The translations under genes were made by a program, and so were the position numbers. This document shows, piece by piece, positions 38,640-50,100 of a DNA stretch of 64,000 nt. The DNA comes from Pardosa pseudoannulata (Eukaryota; Arthropoda; Arachnida; Araneae; Lycosidae): contig CM063506.1 in the NCBI GenBank assembly GCA_032207245.1, positions 16,578,475 through 16,642,474 of the forward strand, in the 5' to 3' direction. Numbering within the stretch: the first letter of the stretch is position 1; every line of letters starts with the position of its first letter. The notes below the pieces were generated by a model that made no database searches, had not been told where the DNA came from, and saw only the letters and a list, made by a program, of their open reading frames with translations.

Positions 38640-38960
38640 AAAACAGAGAGATGAAGGGTAGAGTTCGGAAGCCCTGGTGGAGAATCTTGGGTCCGACAGA
38701 GACTCCGGAAAGATAACGAGTAGGACATCTCTCAGCTACCAGAAGTGTTCCAATGCCGCAGCCTTACGAACTCACCCCAAATACTTAGAAGGAAGCCCCA
38801 AACCAGAGGTGGGGCTGAAGTCTGCATTACCATCCCACCAGTCGACATTACCCGCAAAGGTGCCTACATATTTTGACCATCTCCAAGTCTGTAGAGCTCC
38901 CGACCAGCGGTGTTCCTGATGCTTGGCCTTGCACGCCACCCTTGCAGATCTACAAAGCCA
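38640..38960. other. GC-rich patch of unknown origin
   Basis: About 320 bp with markedly higher GC than the flanks and short open frames on both strands (38677-38919 + and 38772-38963 -). No motif, splice-bounded exon or element terminus is recognised. It could be a fragment of an older insertion. Confidence 0.35.
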
Positions 38961-39110
38961 CATGCTATCAAAATTTGAACTTAGAATTAGGTCCTCTCTC
39001 TTCTTTTCACGTAAATGTTTAACATCTGCTTATTTTCAGTTTTGGATAAGGTGACATATGATATTAGAGAATTTTCAAAAGCAGTTATTTTTTAAATTTA
39101 ATAAACTTCT

Positions 39111-39112
<2 letters not shown>

Positions 39113-39203
<91 letters not shown>
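39113..39203. repeat. Compound microsatellite (AC)n(AT)n
   Basis: About 23 AC units then about 22 AT units. Confidence 0.97.
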
Positions 39204-39207
<4 letters not shown>

Positions 39208-39887
39208 TAATGAACTTTGTTATGGATTTATTTTAATGAGTAATATTTGTTTTAGCAACTTTTACTTAGCTTAACAGTTCAAATATTAGTCTATAGTCTC
39301 TCAGAACTTGGGTACATATCAACAAATAATTAATAAACACAACGCAATAAAAATAATTTTAGTAAACTAAACGATCCCAACCCAAATATTTAGATCTCGG
39401 AGGAATCTACACGACACGGATGCCTTCTCATTTGGATTTGTATATAATTTTTAAAAATATATGCTCACTTTTTAATTTTTCTCCTCAGGTGAATCTCAAG
39501 CGTAGCTGCTCTTTCTAATTGGCTAAATCTGCTTGGGACTAAATTTGGATGATGCTAATTAATTACAATCAAAAACTGAGAATATTATCAAACAAATCAA
39601 TAATATATAAAAAAGATTTTTGCCTTCCAACTGAAGTTCAATTTTCCTATCGTCTAATAAAAGAAGTTATGAAATGGATACTGGATCTTATAGTTTATTA
39701 TAGTATACTTAATGATTTTAAATTATTTTCCTTATATTTACTATATAAAACAAAGCTGCTGTTAAAAGAATTATGTTTTAAAGATTGGTTTCAGGTCCAA
39801 TCTCCGGAAAAACATTTTATCTGCTTGAAAATCCTTAGCAATAATATATTTGTACCCACTATTAACAAATTATCTGTAATATGTTAA

Positions 39888-40318
39888 CCCATTCTTCGGT
39901 TGTGGTAAATATACTTACCACCAAAGTCGCTGTTTTACAATGCCTATGGTAAGCCTGTTTTACCACCTCTCACTAGATATGCCTTATATTAATAACTCCA
40001 GAATCAAGAAAATAAACTTTTTGACTTTAAAACATGGCTTTAACAATAAAGGCTAGTTTTGTATGAAGACGAGAGGACAACATTAAAAATCCAAAAGAAA
40101 TTTCTTCTGCACTTAATACTTTATAATAATTTAATTAATTTTCATACATTTGATATAAATTATTTTTTAGATTGCAGTATTTGGAAAATATGCTTTATAT
40201 AGTACAATATAAAATTTTTTATGCATTACAACATAAAATGAAATGATAAGCATGAAGTGACCTATTTTTGATTAGCATCCAGTGACAGTGGTAAGCATAT
40301 TTACAACCGAAAAAGAAG
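39888..40318. mobile_element. TTAA-flanked foldback element (TTCGGTTG termini)
   Basis: TTAA at 39884-39887 and 40319-40322 bracket 431 bp. The left end reads CCCATTCTTCGGTTGTGGTA then AATATACTTACCAC. The right end, in reverse, reads CTTCTTTTTCGGTTGTAAAT then ATGCTTACCAC. The termini are about 35 bp long, imperfect and separated by small indels. No coding content. Confidence 0.7.
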
Positions 40319-40637
40319 TTAAAATTAAATTACTATAACATTCTAAATAAATTTCTTTTCTTAAATCAAACTCAATTAAAAATATTTTAATATACCATTG
40401 CTAGGTACATTGGTTTTATAAAAGTTATATTCATTTTTTTATTTCATTATTTTAGTCAGTTGTCAACTTTGTCTATAAATGAAAAGTAACTGAATCACAC
40501 TGCTGACCAAAAGTTACGCATAATTGATGTTGTGAATATTTAGGAAAATCCAAGTCAGAATGGCGAGGAATGTGGTAGGCGTGAAAATTTGAAAGTTAAT
40601 GCACATCCGAATGGTTTAATTTTAGTTTAAAAAAAGA

Positions 40638-40724
40638 GCTGCGGTAGCTCAGTCAGCAAAGGCAGCGATCTCGTAACTGAAAGATTGCGGGTAATCTTTC
40701 AGTTACCCGCAATATGTAACTGAA
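40638..40724 (+). mobile_element. SINE head only, with palindromic end
   Basis: GCTGCGGTAGCTCAGTCAGC then AAAGGCAGCGATCTCGTAAC is the same tRNA-like head as in SINE copies A and B, but here on the + strand. The sequence stops after CTGAAAGATTGCGGGT, before box B, and then folds back as AATCTTTCAGTTACCCGCAA. It is a truncated, rearranged copy and not a functional tRNA. Confidence 0.6.
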
Positions 40725-40929
40725 AAAATGAAATTTTTTAATAAGACTACAAGAAGGGGGGAGGTGACACAAACATTGATGGGTGAACGCAATCTATGTA
40801 AGCAGGGGAGCCTAAAATCGACTGATTCAGAAGACCTTGTCTCACCTTTGGCTGTCGTGCCATAAATGATGATAATGAAACTGACCCCATTACAAATATG
40901 TTTCAAATAAAATAATTAATGTTTACACG

Positions 40930-42785
40930 TTTTTTAATATGAGGAAATTACAAATAAAAACCATAAGTAATTCGCAGTCCTTTATTTAAAATATTTATAA
41001 TATTACAGTCAGAGTAAAAGAACAGAAGACAGTAAAAACTTGCAATATGTATTACAGTACATAAATAATAATCTGCATCTCCATTCGCAGTGTATAAATA
41101 ATAAATGACATAAGTTTATACACACGGCAAGCAATATTTGTTCAGAAATCATGTGCTTAAGTATTCTATGTAATTTGGCACAGGAATTCGATTTTCAAGC
41201 CGTATTTCTGCGACTCTATAACTTAAAAATTCCACATAAACACAGAAGTTTTAGCACTCAATGATATTGGCATCACCGTTTGGTGGTAGGTTGTATTTCT
41301 TAACAAATATCACAGAACTTTAATAAAATGACTTATAAACACATATCTGGATATACAAGAAAATGTCACAACCACTGGATATAATTAATAGATAATAAAT
41401 CTCACACATAGTTTTTAATTTAAAATTACAAAAAGCACATACATACACAAAGAATTTGGAAAGGCTGCTTGGTAACATCTTTTATATACTTAAACGAAGC
41501 TTGAATAAAGCTTTAAAGGAGACTACTTTAAGAATTAGGTTCTCTTTGGCAAATTTGGCGAAAATATTGGCGATATTTACTAAAACACAAAGGTAATCCA
41601 TCCAAATATTGTATTTCTTGCTTTTTCTGGCGATTTTAATTAATGCACAATGCGACATCGTAATAGAATTATATATTCTTACTCAATAAAAGAAAACGAC
41701 TTGAAAACCGGATATTGATATTTATGGGCAATTAATCCCTTGATAGTTTACAAACGCAACAGATCCAAATTATTAAAAATGAACCATAGTGAACCATTAA
41801 TGGTTTGTTATATCTAATTTTACGCATTGCACACTTTTAATATGTAATAAAAGAGTTACACAAGGAGAGTTGGATGCAAATATCATATAAATTATAATAT
41901 AGATACAGATTGTTTGGACACGGTGAGATCAGGAGAAAATGTTAGGCGACCATACTTAAACCGTTATCGCCAAGTTGGCGGGAGAACCCAGTTCTTTAGT
42001 TAAGCCCTTTAAAGAAGATATACAGAAAATTTAATGTGACTAGCTAGTGGCACATTATTTCAATAAACTTTTCATGTTCTCAAGCTAAATTTCTCTTTGA
42101 TCTGGGTGATAACTAAATTGCTTTTGGAATTTAAAACTAACATTCATCTACTCACTCACACTTGATTGATTTACCTTTGAAATAAAATCTTTTTAAGTGA
42201 AGATATTTTCACTGCAAAGGGATAAATTACCTGATAGCATTCAATATTTGAACTCCGAAAGGTAATAAAAAAGTTTTCTACTGTAACTGAATAAAGGATA
42301 TTTTTATAATGATATTACTTTAACATCGTGTAACAAGGAAATTTCCAAATTTCACAAAAATGTGTTCTTATATAATATAGGAAATTTACGAAACTTAATC
42401 CTCACTTTAAAGTTTACCCTGATGATGATACGCGCTGCGGACAATTCTATTTAAATGCTTTGTTGTGTGGTCAAATATTTTGTGAGGATAATAGCAAGTA
42501 ATTATGCAGAACTAAATTCATTTATAAGAATTTTCTTCATATAAATTTACTTTTTTTAGTGAACTACTGGTAACTACTTAGCCGTCATTTACTTTGGTTT
42601 GTGACTTGTAATCTGTTGTTTTGATGAATTATAATGTTTGATAAAAATTTCAAAAAATAAAATTGATGATGTACCGAGGTACTTTCCCACGATTTTCAGC
42701 ACGTGCATGCACAGCTGTGGGAGAAATTTCCAAGAAGAATTTAGGACTTCGAGTTTAGAGACCGCTGCGGAGAAGTTATAGATCA
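40930..42785. other. Unassigned AT-rich sequence
   Basis: No convincing exon, element end or RNA gene was found. Confidence 0.5.
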
Positions 42786-43205
42786 CGGAATGGCACAAAC
42801 GTAACGGACTAACTCGAACAGAGATGTAACCGTGAGTTATGGGGTCAGGGGCTAAAAATAATGTCAGCTTTCACAAACGGGGCTATTTTAATGAGCCCAC
42901 CAGCACTCCCGAAGGGGGTGCAGATGTGGGAAAATTTCACTAACAAGCGATTGGCAAAGAAGAAAAAGGGGAGTGAAAACCGAGGTGATGAGTTGGGAAA
43001 GAGAGTTAAGAAAAAGGAGTCGAAGTCGGGATTCAAGAGTAGTTGGACATCGAAATCTCAAGCCCTGCACGCCAGCACCGACGTCCCGTGAGCCCGGACC
43101 GACACACCGCATGAGGGAAGTCCCTGCCTGCACACCTGTACTGACTGGAGGACCGAAATACTGCTTGAGGAAAGCCCCTGCCTGCTCTCCTGTACTATTA
43201 CTAGA
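42785..43205. other. GC-rich patch of unknown origin
   Basis: About 420 bp of higher GC with overlapping frames in several phases (for example 42861-43091 +, Lys-rich). It contains two diverged copies of a GCCTGCMYDCCTGTACT-type unit (43127-43143 and 43169-43186), each preceded by a GAGGRAAG stretch, so at least part is repetitive. No family is recognised. Confidence 0.4.
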
Positions 43206-43209
43206 GATA

Positions 43210-45490
43210 AAACAGATTTAACCTAATCATGACTGTTATTTAGGCCTCAGTTAGTAATTCAATATTTTGATTAAGGAATAACGTATAACAAAAGATAATT
43301 ATAATAATTATTGTGTATTTATGAATATAAAACATAAATAATTGCTGGTTATGTTATATGATGATCAAGTAAGGTATCAATTTGTAAATTGTGTACAGAA
43401 TAAATGCCTTGATCCAAATATAAGGTATTATATTTTTACGATGTTTCCCTTTTGTAGACGAACACTGGTGTTAGTGTTGTAAGTACATTGCAACAGATGA
43501 AAATTGTGTAAAAGGACATTTAGAGCGTAAACAGTGTTACCTTTATTTAATTCATATTGCTATTACTAATTTGTTTTGGCCATTTCCTCCCAATTGAACA
43601 AAAAAGCTCAAATCCTTAAAATCAAAGCCAACTTCAATTAATTGCCTTGTAGAGTTGTATAAATAGGAAATATAATAAATGAATTCAATATCAATATAAT
43701 AATTTCGGGTAGAAATAGCTTAAAAATTGAAATTTAACACCTGTGGCTTATCTGAGATATTTTTTATGTTTTGAATATCCACTGCTACTGGGCTATCAAT
43801 GTAAAAAATTTTCAGCATCCAGGAAATATATTAGTTATATACTTAGTTATTAGTTAAACATATAGTTAATTATCAGTTAATTTCAATTTCATTCGAATGA
43901 CAAGCATTACTTTTCCTTTTTTTTTTGCACTATATGAAATCTAATCATATAAATTAAGGATGTTATACTAAGAATAATCAGTGCCATCAAAATCTTCATC
44001 GGACTATTTAAGGGTGGTTGTTAAAAGAACTTCATATCTTAATCAAAAACGTCACCAAAGACTAAACACTGAATTTACGTTGACAGTAATATCAATAAAA
44101 CCATATAAATCCATTTCACCTGTTATGAACAGTTAGATAATACATAATGTATTTTTCCAAGTGATTCCATCAGCGTCGAATAATTAAATTATTCACCATA
44201 GACTGAAGGATGGCATACTGGAGATTTCAAGCTCATCGTTTGGAGAGTGTCGGTACACTGGTAATTGGGACTGAAAATGCACGAAACTTCTAGGAGACTG
44301 TTGCTTCTTGCTTGTCCATTGTAGTTATCTATGCAAACCCTTTTAGTAGAAAATGGCGATTGTGCATTCTGTTTTTTTCTTATCCAGAAAATATGATTAT
44401 GTCGAGAATCGAAAGATAAACGTCCAGTAGAAGGCCATAAAGCAAGAATATGTTTATATCCGCCAGATTTTGTTCGAATTTCGATGTGTCAGGTAGACGT
44501 CATTGGTTTCTTTCATGTAGTTTTTACCGTATATATTCAATGGTCTTGATTTAAAAAGGGAATTATCGTTGTCAATATTTTTTATAATTATACTCAGCAC
44601 AAAAAATAATGACATCATAATCATAGGACATGTCTGCTTATTTTTAATTCTATTTCAGGAATATGATAACAGATGTTAAAATAAAAAAAGTCTCTAATCT
44701 TTAAAATAATATATTTTCATTGTTATTTTCCTACAGGGCTTAAAATAATTTTATTTGAGACAATAATTAAATTTAGTTTTTGAAGGAACTAAACACGAAC
44801 AAAAGAGTATGTGGAAGACATGATTAGAATTTAAAAATTCATTTCTAAATCTAAAAAACCGAACGAAAAGAAAAATTTTTTCATAATAAGGAAAATGAAA
44901 AAATGAAGCTTTACGATAAAATAATAGATAAAAGATTAATCACTTCGTATTTATTTTAGATAGTGATTAAAATTATTAGTTTTGATGAAAAATAAATCCT
45001 ACGAAGTCTTTGTTGCAAGGAAAAATAAAATATAGTTGAATTTCCTAAGCCCTACAAAAGCATAATATTTTAAAAGAATGCATTTAAAGAAGGAATGTAG
45101 CAGAATTTTAGAAGACAAGTTAGCATTATGACAAAAACCAATCGAAAATGTTTTGTCCAGAAAAAGTCAAGCTATGCTTACACTCAATAATCTAATTAAA
45201 TTTTTGCATTCGAATGATTAATTTACACCATTAAAACATGTGTTTTGTCTTGTATAAATTTGCTTTAAGAGGCCATAATACTTTGATAAAATCTTTATTA
45301 TGATAGTCTGTTTCCGATTCTATATAAAACAAAATAAAAAAATCTAAATCTTTTTAATAAGGGTATAATTTTACAAAAAAAAAATGTTAATTTTGCTATA
45401 CGAAACAACATGTTTAAAAAATACGAAGTATATACACCAAGTAAAAAAACATAAATCCACTTACTCGCAAAATAAGTTTTGAAATTTGTA
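43210..45490. other. Unassigned AT-rich sequence
   Basis: Nothing identified on either strand. Confidence 0.5.
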
Positions 45491-45499
45491 AATTAAACT

Positions 45500-45680
45500 A
45501 ATTTTTTAAACTAAATAAGATAATTATAATATATTATTTAATATCTAATTATAATATAATTATATAATTATAATATATTATTTAATATATAATTATAATA
45601 TAATTATATAATTATAATATATTATATAATTATAATATATTTTATATAATTATAATATATTATTTTATAATTTTTAATTT
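45500..45680. repeat. AT-only minisatellite
   Basis: Repeated TAATTATAATATATTATTTA / ATATAATTATA modules with almost no G or C. Confidence 0.85.
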
Positions 45681-45714
45681 ATTAACAGTTTTTAACTTTT
45701 TTTAAATTTTAAAA

Positions 45715-45960
45715 TGTGAGATGCCTTTAAAGGTTTAGGTTCACAGACTAAGTTATTTATCACCAAATATGATATAAAAATTTAGTTTCTAATAAACATG
45801 TTTCAAAAGTTATGTTGCAAGTGAGTTTAATTATTTTATTTGGTGTACATTTGTGTGATTTTGGAAAATATACTTCTTGAAATGATAAAACTAAGTATTT
45901 TTTTGAATTCAGAGCATCATGAAAGAATTTGTTAAAAATTCATAAAGAAGCAGAAGTTTT
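45715..45960 (+). repeat. Dispersed AT-rich repeat family, copy 1
   Basis: Order of motifs: CCTTTAAAGGTTTAGGTTCA, GATATAAAAATTTAGTTTCTAA, ATGTTTCAAAAGTTATGTTG then CAAGTGAGTTTAATT, and AAATATACTTCTTGAAATGA then TAAAACTAAGTA. The same order is found at 58690-58800 (partial), 59400-59640 and 59825-60080. Confidence 0.75.
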
Positions 45961-46948
45961 TATTTTAGGATGAATTGAAAAAAAGCTTGAAAGGAAAGTT
46001 TTAAGTCTGGAAAGTACTATGCATCCTTAAAACGTGATAAATATTATTTTGCAGTTTGATTTTTTTTCTTATTGGCTACTTTGAACCATTCCACATACAT
46101 CAATCTCAATCTCTCTCAACTTTTTTGACATAGTCTGTTAATGTTTTTATCATAAAACTGGGTGTCCTTCTTTAAAATGCTAAACTATCTTTCGAGTTAT
46201 GGATGGTTAATAACACCACACAAAGAAAGAAATTTAGTGAAAAATTCCAAGTAAATCTTTTTTTTAAGGTATATATAACACAAAAAAATTTGATACCCAG
46301 TTTTTTTTACATAAATTTTAATAAAATGTTTGAAAGCATTTGGTTAATATATAGTGCTCTGAGGACATTTTTAATCAAGGTACTTGGATTGTTAAATTTT
46401 TATGGAAATGTTTTATTTTTAATTATAAGCTTTAGTATCAGCATTAATACTCCTGAAATAATATTCCTAAAAGTTGATAAAAATCCTACATTGAAAATAA
46501 AAACTTAAACTACCTCTTTCCCTTAAAGCAGAGAGAAATCTCAATAGTGCTAAATCATTTACGTTAACATTAATGAGGACAATTTTTTTCCCAACTTTGA
46601 GTGCACATGATGGCGAAGATATTGTTCTATGTGGTTGGTATTTAAGGTAAAATTTAAACCTCATCTAGGAAATGGATCCAGATGGAAGCTCAATGAATTA
46701 GTTAGAGGTTCTACTATATTATGAAGACGTATAAAATTTATCCATTGGTATGTATTCTTTCACCAAGGGCTTAATATGGTCCACAATACTGTGCTTAATA
46801 AGGTTTGTTTCAATGACTTGCTATTTGGTAGAGAGTCACTGAGTAGACGTTTTACTACGCTTTTCTTTCATGTTGAATTTTCAAGTAATCCTTTGAAGAC
46901 GCATAGTTATAGCTCTAAGATTTGGCAAGAAGACTTTCTGGTGATTCC

Positions 46949-47139
46949 TCAGACAGCAGTATCCTTGGACTCATCGTCATCACAAGTTACATCTGTCGTG
47001 GTTGTAGTGGTGGTGGTCACTTGAGAGGAAGTCGGCAGCTCCAAGACTCTCCTCAGAATGAGTTGCTGGTCAGGGTGTTGGACTTTAGTGAAATTGTTGC
47101 GAATGGGATGTGGAGAACCTCGGTGGACGGCTGGACTGC
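46949..47139 (-). CDS. LGR GPCR terminal exon
   Basis: Minus-strand acceptor TTTCTTTTGTAG ends at 47140. The carried-over A plus GC gives Ser, and the frame reads [20 protein letters not shown], then [13 protein letters not shown], a run of seven Thr, and [13 protein letters not shown] followed by TGA at 46951-46949. Phase agreement with the 49.5-kb exon and a clean pyrimidine-rich acceptor support it. The (GGT/GTG)n look on the + strand is simply the Thr run. Confidence 0.82.
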
Positions 47140-50100
47140 CTACAAAAGAAATGTTTAGGATGTAGATTACAGCACGCTACAGGAGTTTTATAAAATTTCT
47201 AATAAATGAAGAAAATTTAGTAAAAAAATCGTGTTTTTTCAAAAGGTCTAACTTTTTATTAAATTAAATTTTCTCAATATTTTTTGACACAACACATTTC
47301 TTATACACTGGACTAGTGAATCACCTAAAATCTTTGCTTAATTTACATTTGGTAAAAAACTTTGGTCCTTCAAAATCATACACATTGTATTTTTAACGAA
47401 TTTTCATTACCTTTATACCTAACTATGAGTATAACACCATTAAAAATTATCCAAATTTAAAGCTTTTAGGTCATTTACTAGTAAATACTGTCAAAAGCAT
47501 TCATAATAATTTTCAACAAAATATTTTAAGAACTTTTTGAGAAATCACATTTCAAGTTTCATCATTTTATTAAAGGTACCGTTCTGAGAAAAACGCATTT
47601 GAAGTTTATGAAGGCAACTTTAACTATTAAAAAATTAAAATAGATGTTTAAAATTTCCCACACTTTCTTGGTTTAATTCTTTCTAATTGCCAAGTTGCTA
47701 ATTATTAAAAATACTAGAAAAATGTTTAAACTAATCTTCATAAAAATTTAAAATGTTTTGTCCAAAAAATGCTCTTTGAAAGGCTTTAAATTCACAACTT
47801 CCGGTTCAGAAGTCACTACTTCCATTTTGTTTTGAAAGCTGTCACTGATGTTTAAGAGGCTGTAACTTTTCTTTAAAATGCCTTAGAGACAAAACAAAAA
47901 CAGATTTAGAAGCCTAAAAGTTGAAATTTTATAATAGAGAAATAAAAAAATTATGATTTTTGGCAAAAAATGACGTTTTTAACGTAGACGGATACCTTAA
48001 GTTTGAATGAGCTTCATTATTAGTGCGAGCGAACTCTGTGGTTGAAACAACAGACTGAGCCAAATTGAGTTTTCACATCTACTGCGTTTGCTCGCATTCA
48101 TATTAATGTTCACTCTAGCTGCAAAACAGCTGTCTTAGCCAACCTCTTTCTATTTGTATCTTAATTACGTTGGTTTATTGATACATAAATATAACAAAAA
48201 ACAAAAATTTCCTATTTGATGGATTTATGGGGTCAGCTTATTACAAAATAATTTTCTATTTAGACTTATATTTTAAAGTGTTAATTTTTTTTTATCAAAT
48301 ATTCATTTGTTTGACTAATTTTATTGGTATGAAATTAATGGACCTTATGAAAAAGTTTTAATAACAGAGTTAATATAAATAAACTACGGAGCTTATAGTC
48401 TAAATTGCATAAATATAAAAGATTAAACATCTCCTATATAATAATAAATTAAGTTATCTGTCCACGAATTTTTGAAGGGGTTGGCCCTGGAATGGAAATA
48501 GGCGTCCATATTAGATTCTTAATGAGTTAGGGTTAGCAAAATTTAAAGAGAGTAAAGTTTATCTTCTCCTTAACTATCGATCTGATTCTAAAATAAATTG
48601 GTGTAAATATGCTTCATATCCCAGCGAAAGATACTGTCGTATTTAAAACGTTCAAAATCCACTCCTTTCTCCCCTTTTCGAGAGTTTAATGCGATTATTT
48701 CAAACCCTATTATCCCCAGTTAAGAGCAGGCAGTTAAATTTACCAATTTATTACATAATAAATAAGTAAAAATAACATTTTTTTCTAGCATTATGACGAC
48801 ATTCTTTTAACCATTTCATTTAATCATTTCTTATTTTAAATTATTTAAATATCGTTTGCATTATTTTCATACATTTTATCACTGAACTTAGATATTACGT
48901 AAATAATTTTCTTTTATATTTGGCTTAAATAATAGATTATGTATGTATGTGATAATTTAAAATTTAATCATCAATTATTTTTTGTTGCAAGATAATTTTC
49001 AGCCAAAAAACAAACCATTTTTTTACCTGTCTCATAGGGTACTTTTCAATTCCGGAAAATTAAAAATTTTACTGATCCCGTCATATGGTGGGCTATATGC
49101 TAGTTTATATATATTTATTATTATACAAAACAAAAATGTACGTGTGTACATACAAAATATTTGATTATAGCGCTATCTCTCGCAACATGAACAACAAACA
49201 TATCTGTGTACATAAATAAATTAGCTTACTGTTTTTAATGATTATCTGCAAAACAAGCATTTATTTTAAAAGTTGATAATATAGAAGAAAACTTTAGTGT
49301 GATGTATCTATTATAAAAAGGAAATTCTTTCTACTCCTTAAACATCAAATCAATAAATATAATCTGCATTACCTCCTGTACAGGATAGCTTTAAGCCAAA
49401 AAGGAATTTTCAAAATTTTTGCTTTTTCTGTTGTTAATGGTCATGATATACTACTGATAAATCCAGAAATGAACTTACTCTTCTTCACCCGAGATTCTTT
49501 CACAGATTCATATCCGTCATCTTTTTTTCCGTCGGGGAAATTTGGTGTCTTGGAATCTGTAACAATGAAGTCTCCTCCGCCAATACGGTGACTAGGGACT
49601 CCAGTGTTCGATAAAACAATCTGGAAAATATTGTAAAAACGTTAAACTTTTAAGAATACTTATATGAATTAAGTTTTGCTATTAAATGATAAGGCGATTT
49701 TGAAACTCACTTGTAATATGAGTTTTTGGTTAATGGTATGGATCTGAAAGAAAACGTGCGTTTGGCGTATTAATATTACACTGTTTACCAATAAGTATTG
49801 GACATCTAAATGACGATATCTGCAGTCCTGAGGTACGTCACGACCTCCGCCGGTATACATCGTGTAGCCTTCGTGTCTGTGGCTCTCATCCGCGAGGAGT
49901 TTCAACAGACATCCGGGAGTATTGTTTCAATGACTACCATCCGTAAGGAATCACATCTGCTTGGATTTCATGGTTGTGCTGCTGCCCACAAGCCTTTAAT
50001 CACAAAGTCCAACCGCGCTACTCGGTTAATGTAGTGCAAAGCACATCGAAATTGGACCGTAGATCAGTGGAAACGGGTTCTTGGGAGCGAAGAATCAAGG

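Noticed and set aside
40638..40724. Possible tRNA gene (GCTGCGGTAGCTCAGTCAGC start)
   Set aside because: There is no T-arm or 3' acceptor strand, and the sequence folds back on itself after the anticodon-like arm. The same head occurs in SINE copies.
46203..46508. 101-codon + strand frame downstream of the LGR gene
   Set aside because: Extremely AT-rich, Phe/Ile/Asn/Lys-dominated composition expected by chance; no motif or splice support.
46776..47158. + strand frames over the LGR terminal exon
   Set aside because: Opposite-strand shadows of the minus-strand coding exon with consistent phase and acceptor.
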